In this document: piece by piece, positions 1-8,364 of the stretch
Numbering within the stretch: position 1 is the stretch's first letter
How the letters are laid out: each line of letters starts with the position of its first letter
Assembly: GCA_026708185.1 (NCBI GenBank)
Contig: JAPOVK010000020.1
Coordinates: forward strand, 1-64,000
From: Gammaproteobacteria bacterium
GTDB lineage: Bacteria; Pseudomonadota; Gammaproteobacteria; Pseudomonadales; Azotimanducaceae
DNA: 64,000 bases
Reading direction: 5' to 3'
Made by a program: the position numbers and the translations under genes
Notes under the pieces: generated by a model
The model's input: the letters and a program-made list of their open reading frames with translations, nothing else
Databases searched by the model: none
Told to the model about the DNA's origin: nothing

Positions 1-2
1 GG

Positions 3-419
3 GACGAGATCGATCTTGCGCATGACGTCTGGATCATCCCCGACACGCGCATGAAAGCAGGAGCGGAACACCGTGTTCCGCTAAGTTCCACAGCCATGGC
101 TGTTCTCACCGAAGCACGCCAGATCGCCGACCACACCGGGCTTCTCTTCCCCAGCGTTACGGGGAAGGCAATGAGTGACGCAACACTGAGCAAGCTCCTG
201 AAGGAGAACCATGTGGGCGCCGTGCCGCACGGATTCCGGTCCTCGTTCCGAGACTGGGCGGCAGAGAAGACGGGGTACCACCGCGACGTCATCGAAGCGG
301 CGCTCGCCCACCAAGTCGCCAACAAGGTCGAGGCCGCGTACTTCCGGACTGACCTACTCGAGAAGCGCCGCGAGCTCATGCAGGAGTGGGCCGATTACTT
401 GGACCGCGGACCGTGTTAA
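3..419 (+). CDS. Tyrosine recombinase (P4-type integrase), 3' end only
   Basis: C-terminal catalytic part of a phage/island integrase; the 5' end lies outside the window and the frame is open from base 3. The first visible residues (WIIPDTRMK, then HRVPLS) are the typical P4-integrase beta-hairpin before the catalytic box. HGFRSSFRDWAAE supplies the H-x-x-R pair, ALAH the second histidine and AAYFR the nucleophilic tyrosine; the first catalytic arginine should lie upstream. Such enzymes move islands into tRNA genes, which fits the tRNA-Leu at the other end of this gene-poor, defence-rich stretch. It reads toward the island interior. Whether it is intact cannot be told from this fragment. Confidence 0.88.
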   Translation, partial: DEIDLAHDVWIIPDTRMKAGAEHRVPLSSTAMAVLTEARQIADHTGLLFPSVTGKAMSDATLSKLLKENHVGAVPHGFRSSFRDWAAEKTGYHRDVIEAALAHQVANKVEAAYFRTDLLEKRRELMQEWADYLDRGPC

Positions 420-950
420 GCGACTGTCGCCAACGCCCCTCCCATGGCGGACCACTCGGTCTTCACGAGTTGATCCCGATAGCGTACTGTTTACATATCC
501 AGATTTTGGATGTGTTCGCATGCTCCCCGACGGCACCCCAGCACCGATTCCCCATCTCACTGCCACCCACTCTCGTCCCGCACCACCGCCGACCACGACG
601 CGCATCCCACGAGGGCACACCCCCGAAGCCACGGTATCGGCGACATCTACCGAGCCGCCGCCATCCGCTTGACGCTACGCGCCGCGTCGGCGACACCTCC
701 GATGTCGCCCGTCGAATCCCCCCTGCCTCGCGACGGAGATTCGCGAGCCCCTACCACCCGGTACACGGTTCAATGCGCCGCTGCATGGGCAGGCCACTAT
801 GCCCCGCGGCAGACCACCACTCCATCCCCCTCTCGCGTACACACCGACCGGCATGAAAGTCTCGGTACACATTCGAAGCACGCACACCTGCTGCTCCCCC
901 GAGCAGCACATTTGCCGTGCACTCCTGCCTGACCACGACCCGAACTCGTA
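420..950 (+). other. Intergenic stretch, 531 bp, no gene seen
   Basis: No frame here has convincing coding character; the open frames are short, arginine/proline-rich and mutually overlapping. The only structure noticed is a dyad at 494-514 (CATATCCA, 5-nt loop, TGGATGTG; 8 pairs including one G-T) about 75 bp after the integrase stop. It could be a weak transcription terminator or a recombination-related site. I looked for a copy of the tRNA-Leu 3' end and did not find one. Confidence 0.5.
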
Positions 951-3900
951 ATGACCGCATCGCTCGACACTTGGCTCGAACGGCTTGGCTACACCGACGA
1001 GCCACGATTCCTCCACCGTCGCGGCGACGCGCTATCTACCACGCATCCGTACGCACTCGAAATCCACGCCCTTCTGAAGGACGACGGCTCCGTGCGCGCA
1101 CGTGCCGTGTTCGACGTCGAAGGCGTACCAACGATTGTCTTCCTCGACAACGACGACCACACCGCTTCGGAAGAGCGAGCGCTCGACGAAGCGCGCAAAC
1201 GAATCTGGAACCAGAACCTCGCCTCAGTCGTGATCCATGTTCAGGGCGAGCGCGCGGTAGCCCACCCCGCTCGAAGGCTCGAAACCGCCCAACGCCTCCA
1301 ACTGAGCGACGTCCGGAGGGACGGACCATTTTCTGCATCGGACGTTGTGTCCGCCAGACTGACGAACCGCATGCCCACTTGGTTCGACCAGGATGAACGC
1401 GTCGACCACAAGTTGCTGGGCAACATCTCCGCGACCGTCCGCCAACTCGCCGCAGATGGTTTCGTCGGCATTGCGGATCAGCTTCAACGCAAGCAACTTG
1501 CCGAGTTCCTCATGGGAGAGATCTTCTTTGTCTCCTACCTGGAACATCGCGAAATCGTCGGGGCCACCTACCGGGAACGACGCAACGTGGGTCAACTCCT
1601 CGACCTCGTTGCCAACACCGACCGCCGAGGCGTGCAGTCGCTCATAGATTGCCTCCGCGACGACTTCAATGGAGACTTCCTCGGCGAAGACAGCCACAAC
1701 CCCTGGACGGCCCTCTCTGACCGCGGCTATCAACTACTGCATCATTTCCTCCTGCGAACGGATATGCAGACCGGCCAAGGCGAGTTCTGGAACTACGATT
1801 TCAGCTACATCCCCGTCGAATTACTCTCGGGCCTCTACGAGATGTTCCTTTCGCGCGGAGACCAGACGGAGCTGGGCGCCTTCTACACGCCGAGACATCT
1901 TGCCGCTCTCGCAGTCGACCAGGCTTTAGGCTACTCACCCGACCCTCTTGCCGAAAAGGTGTTCGACGGTGCCTGCGGGTCCGGGATCCTGCTGACGACC
2001 GCCTACCGGCGGCTCTTGGCCATCGCCGAAGAACGGGCAGGAGTGCCCCTCGCATTTGCCGACCGATGCGCACTGCTTCAACGATCGATCTTCGGCGGCG
2101 ACATCAACCCCATGGCCTGCCGCGTCACCGCATTTAGCCTGTATCTCTCCATCTTTGAGGGCCTCGATCCCGCCGACATCCTAGAGACCCAAGAACGCGA
2201 CGAAGCCAACCTCCCTTCGCTCGACGGCCCCAACCTCGCAGTTGGTCCGGAAGCCGGCGACTTCTTCAGCGACGCACACGCATTCGCGACAACCCGTTTT
2301 TCCCTCGTCATCTCGAACCCACCTTGGCGGGAACCCGAGCGAGACGAACAGACCACAGCAGACCGATGGCGCGCACGGTCCAAACAGCCGTGCCCGAGAC
2401 GGCAGATCGCTGGTGCCTACGCGCTACGCGCATTGGATTTCCTCGATCACGGTGGCCTCATCTCTCTGATCCTTCCCGTCGCCCTCTTGCTCGGCCACAC
2501 CAGCGCCGCCTTCGTTACGCACCTTCTCCGCCGCTATCAGCCGTTCCGTGTCACTAATTTCGGCGACCTGCAGGAGCTACTTTTCCCAACCGCAAGGCAC
2601 GCCTGCCATCTTTTCGTGGGACGACGCCGAGCCGGCGACCCCAAAGCAACCGCCGACTTTCGCGAAGCCTTCGAGTATTGCGTCCCCAAAGCCGATCTGA
2701 CGCTCACCCTCGGCCACCTAACGATGCAGTCCGCCGACCTCCATCGCCTCCAGACAGTCTCCGTGTCAGAAGATCCGCAACAGCTCGTGTCACGCATGTG
2801 GGGAGATGGCAACGACCTCGCGATTTGGACAAGGCTTTGCGCCCGTGGGACTCTCGCCAGTTTTGCCCGGCCCTCGCGTGCCCCTTTCAACCGCGCCCTG
2901 CGGAAGGGCATCCATTTGAACGACAGCGCACAAACCGCCGTGTCCGCAGAGCCCCTCCGCCTTCTGCCGCACCTGCGTCCAGAAGCGCTGAAAACGGTCT
3001 CTCCGGTCCTTCACCCAGACCTCCTTGAGTCGTGGCCCCGAGATCAACGTACCGTCGTTGGCCTAAGTGACGCCGTAACCCGCGTCTTCGATGGCCCCAG
3101 GGTCGTCTTCCCCGACGGTGTCTCTCAGAGAGAACTGAATATCCGCGCCTACTACTACGATGCCCCCGCCACATTCACCCACAGCATCGGGGTCCTGGCA
3201 GGCAGAGGGGTCAACGACGCCGCTCTCCTCAAGTTTCTGGCCGTCTACCTCCGATCCAGCCTCGCACAGTACTTCCTCATGTTGCGTGCGTGGAAGATGC
3301 TCGGCGCGCGCGGCGGCTTCCACTTGCGAGAGATCAGGACGTTCCCGTTTTTCGAGCCACCCGACGCGCCCAACCCTGACGCTGCCCAGGGCGCCATGGC
3401 TACCGCGTGCGGCCACATGGACGAGATTGCCGAGCTACCGCTTCTTGAGCAGCGCGCCCGTTACCAGAAACTGCGCCAAGAACTCGATCACCTAGTCTAT
3501 GCGTACTTCGACTTGTCGTCCGCCGAGCGGGATCTCGTCCGCGAAACCACTACCGTTCTCCTCCCGTCGATACGGCCGGCGAGCTTGAGTGCCCTCCGCA
3601 AGGGCCACGCTCGGCGCACCGCCCACCTCAACGACTACAGGGCCTACGCAAAGTCGCTTCTGCGTGCACTCACCCTTTGGCGAACCAGAATGGACGGCGA
3701 GGGAACCTTCACGGTAACCGTCACCGGTAGCAGCAACGTCCGCGACGCGCCGTGTGGCATCGTCCGTATCGACTACTCGCCGACCGGCACACACGACCCC
3801 GTCAACCAGGCGCACATCGACGACGACATCGTCCACCAGACCCTTGAGCAACTTCACGACGCCGGCCTTCGCCGCATTCAGTCCGGCCCTTCGCTGAGCC

Positions 3901-4040
3901 TCGTCCCGGACACGCACGTTTGGCTCGACGGATCGCTCTACCTCGTCAGGCCAGCAACCAAGCGAAGCTGGACCATCCGTCAGGCGCTGCGCGACGCCGA
4001 GCACATCGTCCGCATCGTCCAGTCCGGCACTCCCACCTAA
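951..4040 (+). CDS. Class I N6-adenine DNA methyltransferase, large (Eco57I/type IIG-like)
   Basis: A 1029-residue protein predicted to transfer a methyl group from S-adenosylmethionine to adenine in DNA. The N-terminal ~300 residues are unassigned. ELGAFYTPRHLA (about 308-319) is the usual lead-in of gamma-class methyltransferases, FDGACGSG (338-345) is the SAM-binding motif I, and SNPPW (455-459) is the catalytic motif IV. The ~500-residue C-terminal part probably holds target recognition and helical domains, as in type IIG or PglX-like enzymes. It starts with ATG and is followed 16 bp later by a PD-(D/E)XK-like gene, so the two look like a modification/cleavage pair. No nuclease motif was recognised inside this protein itself. 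Confidence 0.85.
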   Translation: MTASLDTWLERLGYTDEPRFLHRRGDALSTTHPYALEIHALLKDDGSVRARAVFDVEGVPTIVFLDNDDHTASEERALDEARKRIWNQNLASVVIHVQGERAVAHPARRLETAQRLQLSDVRRDGPFSASDVVSARLTNRMPTWFDQDERVDHKLLGNISATVRQLAADGFVGIADQLQRKQLAEFLMGEIFFVSYLEHREIVGATYRERRNVGQLLDLVANTDRRGVQSLIDCLRDDFNGDFLGEDSHNPWTALSDRGYQLLHHFLLRTDMQTGQGEFWNYDFSYIPVELLSGLYEMFLSRGDQTELGAFYTPRHLAALAVDQALGYSPDPLAEKVFDGACGSGILLTTAYRRLLAIAEERAGVPLAFADRCALLQRSIFGGDINPMACRVTAFSLYLSIFEGLDPADILETQERDEANLPSLDGPNLAVGPEAGDFFSDAHAFATTRFSLVISNPPWREPERDEQTTADRWRARSKQPCPRRQIAGAYALRALDFLDHGGLISLILPVALLLGHTSAAFVTHLLRRYQPFRVTNFGDLQELLFPTARHACHLFVGRRRAGDPKATADFREAFEYCVPKADLTLTLGHLTMQSADLHRLQTVSVSEDPQQLVSRMWGDGNDLAIWTRLCARGTLASFARPSRAPFNRALRKGIHLNDSAQTAVSAEPLRLLPHLRPEALKTVSPVLHPDLLESWPRDQRTVVGLSDAVTRVFDGPRVVFPDGVSQRELNIRAYYYDAPATFTHSIGVLAGRGVNDAALLKFLAVYLRSSLAQYFLMLRAWKMLGARGGFHLREIRTFPFFEPPDAPNPDAAQGAMATACGHMDEIAELPLLEQRARYQKLRQELDHLVYAYFDLSSAERDLVRETTTVLLPSIRPASLSALRKGHARRTAHLNDYRAYAKSLLRALTLWRTRMDGEGTFTVTVTGSSNVRDAPCGIVRIDYSPTGTHDPVNQAHIDDDIVHQTLEQLHDAGLRRIQSGPSLSLVPDTHVWLDGSLYLVRPATKRSWTIRQALRDAEHIVRIVQSGTPT

Positions 4041-4056
4041 GTCCCCAATATCTACG

Positions 4057-4734
4057 GTGACCGCCCCATCCGACTGGCGGAGCGCGTTTCCGCTCCGATC
4101 TGCCGAAGACGCGGTCGATGCGCTCCTAGATGCGTGGAATAGGCTTGTCGCGAAACCACCTCCCGGAATCAGTGCGAGAACCCACGAACCCAAGCTCACG
4201 AAACACCTCAAGGTCTCCCTAGAGAATGTCGTCTCCCGAGAACACGGCCTCCTCGGTAACTGGACGGCAGAGGACGTCATCGGACAGCTCGACCCCAACA
4301 CTGGCGAACTCGCCGAAACCCGCCGCACTGACATCGCCTACTGCTGGAACAACGAGACGCAATCCCTCAAGCTCGTCTTCGAGTTCAAGCGCCTTGGCAA
4401 ACAGAAACGACACCGGGACGAGTACCTCGGGGCACGCGGACTCGCTCGCTACGTCACCGGCATCTATGCGTCCGAGCAGCCCGTCGGGGCGATGGTCGGC
4501 ATCCTCCTAGCCCCCACCGCCGACATCGTGCCCCAGCTTCAAGCCGTCCTCGCTGACAACGACTTCGCCACCGCACTCCGATTGCGGAACAACGACGCGG
4601 ACTCGCCTTACACCCAACCTTCGACTCTATTCGCCCAAGCCCTTTTTGACACCGAGCACGACCGAGACCCGCCACACGCGCCACCCCACGGTTACATACG
4701 AGTAGCGCACTTTTTCGTCTCGTTCAAAGAATGA
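4057..4734 (+). CDS. PD-(D/E)XK nuclease-like protein, partner of the methyltransferase
   Basis: A 225-residue protein from a GTG start. Residues TDIAY (D92) followed by LVFEFKR (E109, K111) have the spacing and strand character of the D...ExK catalytic core of restriction-type nucleases, and an acidic helix (EPKLTKHLKVSLE, ~44-56) precedes them. This suggests the cleavage arm of a restriction system whose modification arm is the preceding gene, 16 bp upstream on the same strand. Family membership is inferred from the motif only; a function as a specificity or regulatory subunit is possible. Confidence 0.55.
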   Translation: MTAPSDWRSAFPLRSAEDAVDALLDAWNRLVAKPPPGISARTHEPKLTKHLKVSLENVVSREHGLLGNWTAEDVIGQLDPNTGELAETRRTDIAYCWNNETQSLKLVFEFKRLGKQKRHRDEYLGARGLARYVTGIYASEQPVGAMVGILLAPTADIVPQLQAVLADNDFATALRLRNNDADSPYTQPSTLFAQALFDTEHDRDPPHAPPHGYIRVAHFFVSFKE

Positions 4735-5130
4735 CACCACCGACCAACGGACCGACTAAGCTCGTCCCCGACTCCGTCGCTCCGTCGCTGGCCGACCTCC
4801 TAGGTCACGCCAGTCCCGCTTTTTACCCACCTCGCCATCGGCGCCGTCGACTGCCACTCCGCACTTGGGCTGTTGCGTCCAAACCGTTCGCCCAGACCCA
4901 AACGCCGCCGGGTGTCGCGCTCGGCCCACCGACGGCCCGGACCAAGAGCCCCCGACCGCGTCGGCCAGCGCACCGAGATCGTCCGTGACGACCTCGACAT
5001 CGCCGCTACCGTTGCCGAACCGTTCTGCCGCAATTGTCGCCGGTTCCCGCCCCACCCCCGAAGTCAGCGAGTGCCGCGCCGGAGGCTGGCCGCTACGCCG
5101 GAGACGCCTTGTGCATCGTCGTGCGCTACG
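4735..5130 (+). other. Intergenic stretch, ~396 bp, no supported gene
   Basis: A short frame beginning with an ATG that overlaps the stop of the nuclease-like gene (4731-4988) would encode an 85-residue Pro/Arg-rich peptide. Another frame is simply the upstream extension of the next gene. Neither shows a recognisable domain, so I treat this stretch as spacer, probably holding the promoter of the 5131 gene. Confidence 0.45.
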
Positions 5131-6873
5131 ATGAACCTACCCATGCCGCACGAGATCAAAACCACCGTTCGACAGCATCCACGACCCGAGCAAGACCCCG
5201 CCGGCGCCAAACCTGCACGCTTCTTACGCAACCTCACTTCATTGCCCGACGCCGACTTCGCTTCGACCTACTCCCCCGCGATCGCCGCTGTCTTCGGCGA
5301 CTACGTTGACCTTCCCGACCCCGCCGCCGCCAGGCGCGCGCTGCTCCACGCACTTAAGGCCGCGCTCAAGCGACGACGCGCCTACATCCTCCCCCGTTTC
5401 ACCCAGGCCGAGGACAGCTGGCGCATCCGCGAGTGCGCCAGCTACGCGGTCGCCATCGCCATCCTCGTCGAGCACGCCTGCGCCCTACTCGGGCACGCTG
5501 ATCGCTCGGAGGACGCCGGCGACTGGGCTCGGATCCTCCGGGATCCGCAGGCCGACCCCGACAGCTCCAGCGCCCGGGCCTCGCTCTTCCACGCCATCGT
5601 ACCTGCCCAAGGCCGCCGCTGGATCGCCCGCGAGCCGCTGGTCCAGACGCTGATCTCCGGCTACTTCACCGACACCGCTCCCAACGAACTCCGCGACACC
5701 GTCGGTCCCGTGGTGGCCGGGTTCGGTCGTGATCGCCAGCCAACCCGTACCCCTCCCGACGATGATCGTCCGACATGCCTCGAGCCCGTTCCGCCCGATC
5801 CAGCCAGGCCATCGACGCAGAACCAGCCAGGGGTCCTCCTCCGCACGGTCACTCGGATCCGGGAGTTAGTCGATCGCCGTCCCCAACCACACCGCGACCC
5901 CGCCCGTCGCCGGGCAAGCGACCCCAAAGTCACCGAAACGGTCCATGCGGACCACGGCCCCCGCTACGAAGATGCGCCACCTCCAGTGGCCACGTCCAAG
6001 GAGTCACGCCCCCAGACCAACCGCTTCTCCGAAGATGAACCCGCGCTCGCCATGCCAGCGCCGCCCCTTCCAGACGCCGCCTCGTCTTCGCCGCCCCCCG
6101 CGGCCTCCCGCAGCATGCACCTCCGGAGCGCCCCGGCGTCCAAGCGGTCCCGCCACCGCCGGACCGGATCGCGCGTCGCCGACCTTCTCGATGGTCTCCC
6201 CGCTGCCACACTTACAAACGGCACCGGCCACAACTGTCCGACACCAGCGCCCGCGGGACGCCCCGACATCGGCGACCACGGAGCTACGGCCGCCCGTATC
6301 GGTCACGCTCCGGATTACGCCCGCTGGCTCGTCACCGAGAACCGTTCACGCGCCTCACAGCGAAACATCCCGTTCCCCCTTCCCGGACCTGCGCCCGACG
6401 TCATCGGTGAACCTCTCCAGATCGCCGCCCTGTTCCCCGCTGCAGCGCATGCCACGAACATCGACCCTGGAGAGATCGCCGCCTGGACCGCCTTCCGCGC
6501 CCACATCGTCGAAGCACTACGCTCCGACGCGCAGAGCGCCAACGAGGAACGCTCGCTCATCCACCTGCTGGACGTCGGAGCCTTCCTCGTCTGGCCCCAA
6601 GTTGCACTGCCCTTCGCCGACGAGCGCCGCATCACCTCGCCCGCCATCAAATCCGCCATGCGCGCCGCCCGAGTGCTCGCCGTCAACCGCGCCGACCGGC
6701 AAGAGGATCGCCACGCATTTCCCGCCCTCACCGGCGACCCGACCCGCACTTGCCACGGCTTGATCACCCTCCCCGAATACCTCTGGCCGGACGCGTCCAT
6801 GCGCCCAACCAGCCCCTCCACGTTCGTGCGCCCGCCCGCAATCTACGGCCAACGCTACCGCCGTCCACACTGA
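5131..6873 (+). CDS. TraI_2/MobH relaxase-like protein (ICE remnant?)
   Basis: A 580-residue protein; the frame is open from 4873 but real sequence character begins near ATG 5131 (a second ATG is at 5143). The segment RFLRNLTSLPDADFASTY through VEHACALLG resembles the N-terminal TraI_2 domain of MobH relaxases from integrative conjugative elements, and the last ~120 residues (LIHLLDVGAFLVWPQVALPF) resemble their C-terminal domain. The histidine/aspartate metal motifs that make MobH an HD-type nuclease are not visible. It could therefore be a catalytically dead derivative with a DNA-binding role. The middle is low-complexity and Pro/Arg-rich. The next gene also looks ICE-derived, which supports the assignment. 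Confidence 0.45.
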   Translation: MNLPMPHEIKTTVRQHPRPEQDPAGAKPARFLRNLTSLPDADFASTYSPAIAAVFGDYVDLPDPAAARRALLHALKAALKRRRAYILPRFTQAEDSWRIRECASYAVAIAILVEHACALLGHADRSEDAGDWARILRDPQADPDSSSARASLFHAIVPAQGRRWIAREPLVQTLISGYFTDTAPNELRDTVGPVVAGFGRDRQPTRTPPDDDRPTCLEPVPPDPARPSTQNQPGVLLRTVTRIRELVDRRPQPHRDPARRRASDPKVTETVHADHGPRYEDAPPPVATSKESRPQTNRFSEDEPALAMPAPPLPDAASSSPPPAASRSMHLRSAPASKRSRHRRTGSRVADLLDGLPAATLTNGTGHNCPTPAPAGRPDIGDHGATAARIGHAPDYARWLVTENRSRASQRNIPFPLPGPAPDVIGEPLQIAALFPAAAHATNIDPGEIAAWTAFRAHIVEALRSDAQSANEERSLIHLLDVGAFLVWPQVALPFADERRITSPAIKSAMRAARVLAVNRADRQEDRHAFPALTGDPTRTCHGLITLPEYLWPDASMRPTSPSTFVRPPAIYGQRYRRPH

Positions 6874-6964
6874 CATTGCACCGATCCGCACTCGTCCGCA
6901 CGCTCATGCGCACGTTGGCCAGATCATCCCAAAAGGCTATTATTTTCATACGCTTAAGAATCAG

Positions 6965-7789
6965 ATGCGCCCCGGAGAAACGGACGCTCCGAGTGACCAC
7001 CAACACCTCCCTCACCACATTGCCCGATGCCGTCGACCCCGACGACAATCAGGTCTTCGAGTCGAGCCGCGGAGTGCGCTTCCTCTCCTCCCCCGAGGCG
7101 AAGTTCGCAAACGTCCCCGCCCCACTCCCGATGAGATCGAACGGGAATTCCGGAATGTGACACCGAAGACGGGCGCCCGCGTCTTCGTACTTCGCACGAT
7201 GCAGGCTAGGCAGCTCTGGCTCGGGCGCCTCCCACCGACTCGCCCGGGCGACGGCGTCCGCATCCCCGGCATCCCGTTCGCGCACTTCATCCTCACCGGC
7301 CTGCTGCGCCGCCGCGCCGAGCGGCTCGACGTCTGCCTCGACAACCTTGCCCGCCACGCCGACGCGGTGGTCCGTGGCATCAACGGCTGGCGGCGCAAGA
7401 ACGACCGTTTCGTCCAGCGAGCAATCCCGGACGGAGCCAAGCCGCTCGCCGACCCGGCGACTACCGCCCGTTTCTTCCTCGAGACTCAGTTCCCCGCCTT
7501 GATGAAACTCGCCACCGCGATCGCGCACTTCGACAGCGTCTTCGCCGAGGTCGCTGCCGCCACGGAAGTCGCCAAGGACGTCCGTGTGTGGAATCCCAAT
7601 CTCCGCTACTACCGCGTCCACTTCGGTGCAATTCGCACGATCCTCTACGCCACTCAAGCGTCTCGGAAGCTCGACCTGCCGCGACCGGCCGATGCCCCGA
7701 CCCGGTTCGATCTGTTGAATCCCGGGCCCTTGCCTGCCCGGCAAGTCACCAACGATCCTCAAGCCACATCCACCCAACGGAATCCCTGA
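6965..7789 (+). CDS. ICE accessory protein, TIGR03761-like; 5' end possibly frameshifted
   Basis: The core reads VFVLRTMQARQLWLGR followed by an aromatic/basic helical region. It resembles the LHT-x-A-x-x-L-x-x-GR opening of TIGR03761 / PFL_4669-type integrating-conjugative-element proteins, whose function is not established. The open frame gives 274 residues, but its first ~45 codons look non-coding. Over 6993-7125 the neighbouring frame, from a GTG at 6993, has nearly uniform G/C third positions and a natural-looking N-terminus (TTNTSLTTLPDAVDPDDNQV). A one-base shift somewhere in about 7060-7125 would join the two. The alternative is a short 55-residue gene overlapping this one. It lies just before a ribbon-helix-helix gene. 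Confidence 0.5.
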   Translation: MRPGETDAPSDHQHLPHHIARCRRPRRQSGLRVEPRSALPLLPRGEVRKRPRPTPDEIEREFRNVTPKTGARVFVLRTMQARQLWLGRLPPTRPGDGVRIPGIPFAHFILTGLLRRRAERLDVCLDNLARHADAVVRGINGWRRKNDRFVQRAIPDGAKPLADPATTARFFLETQFPALMKLATAIAHFDSVFAEVAAATEVAKDVRVWNPNLRYYRVHFGAIRTILYATQASRKLDLPRPADAPTRFDLLNPGPLPARQVTNDPQATSTQRNP

Positions 7790-7791
7790 TC

Positions 7792-8055
7792 GTGCCCGTT
7801 GTCAGCAAGACCACCGTCCGCCTTTACCCGCCTGACATCAAGATCATCGACGCCTGGGCGGCCGCCAATCCCGATCCGGACACGGGGACCACGCCCTCCC
7901 GTCCAACCGCCATTCGCCGCATGATCCGTGCGGCGAGCGTCACCACACCGCACCGCACGCGCAGTTCGGACGATCTGCCCGTCACCCGCGCCGACCTCCG
8001 TGAAGCCGTTTCGCGTATCCTCGCCAACCAGGAACCGGACGACGGCTCCGCCTAG
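7792..8055 (+). CDS. Small ribbon-helix-helix-like DNA-binding protein
   Basis: An 87-residue protein from a GTG start 2 bp after the previous stop, so probably co-translated. The N-terminal strand KTTVRLYPPDIKIID and the following helix ending TAIRRMIRAA match the strand-helix-helix layout of CopG/Arc-type repressors, where the strand contacts DNA as a dimer. It may regulate the island genes or be a plasmid/ICE maintenance factor. The C-terminal 30 residues are unassigned. Confidence 0.5.
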   Translation: MPVVSKTTVRLYPPDIKIIDAWAAANPDPDTGTTPSRPTAIRRMIRAASVTTPHRTRSSDDLPVTRADLREAVSRILANQEPDDGSA

Positions 8056-8364
8056 ATTCCCGCGCAAGACCCCTTCCTCACTCCACTTCGACCGTCCGGA
8101 CCGCAGCTCTGCCAGCTGCCGCTGCCTCTCTCCCGCCGCGCGGCAAACGCTGGCGCTTTCAAGGGCACCTCCTAGCGCGTGGGGCCCTCTCGAGCCACTC
8201 TAGGGCTAACTCAAGCGGTCATAGTGCGTTAAGCTAGGAACCATGTCCCGTCGACAATGCCACGGAGACCAACTAGCTAGCCACCCAGCGACTACGCAAA
8301 TCGGCTTGGGAGCCACAGCACACACCGGACGTTCGCGTACCGCAGACCAAGCTCCCACTGTCAG
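8056..8364 (+). other. Intergenic stretch, ~309 bp, upstream of the phosphatase-kinase operon
   Basis: No coding frame is supported. The right half (about 8200-8360) is visibly less G/C-rich than its surroundings and should hold the promoter of the PP2C-kinase operon, but I could not pick a clear -35/-10 pair or operator. The composition change also marks a boundary between differently sourced modules. Confidence 0.4.

Noticed and set aside
420-950. Possible second copy of the tRNA-Leu 3' end (att site) near the integrase
   Set aside because: I looked for the acceptor/T-arm sequence in this gap and saw no match, so the left island border cannot be placed inside the window.
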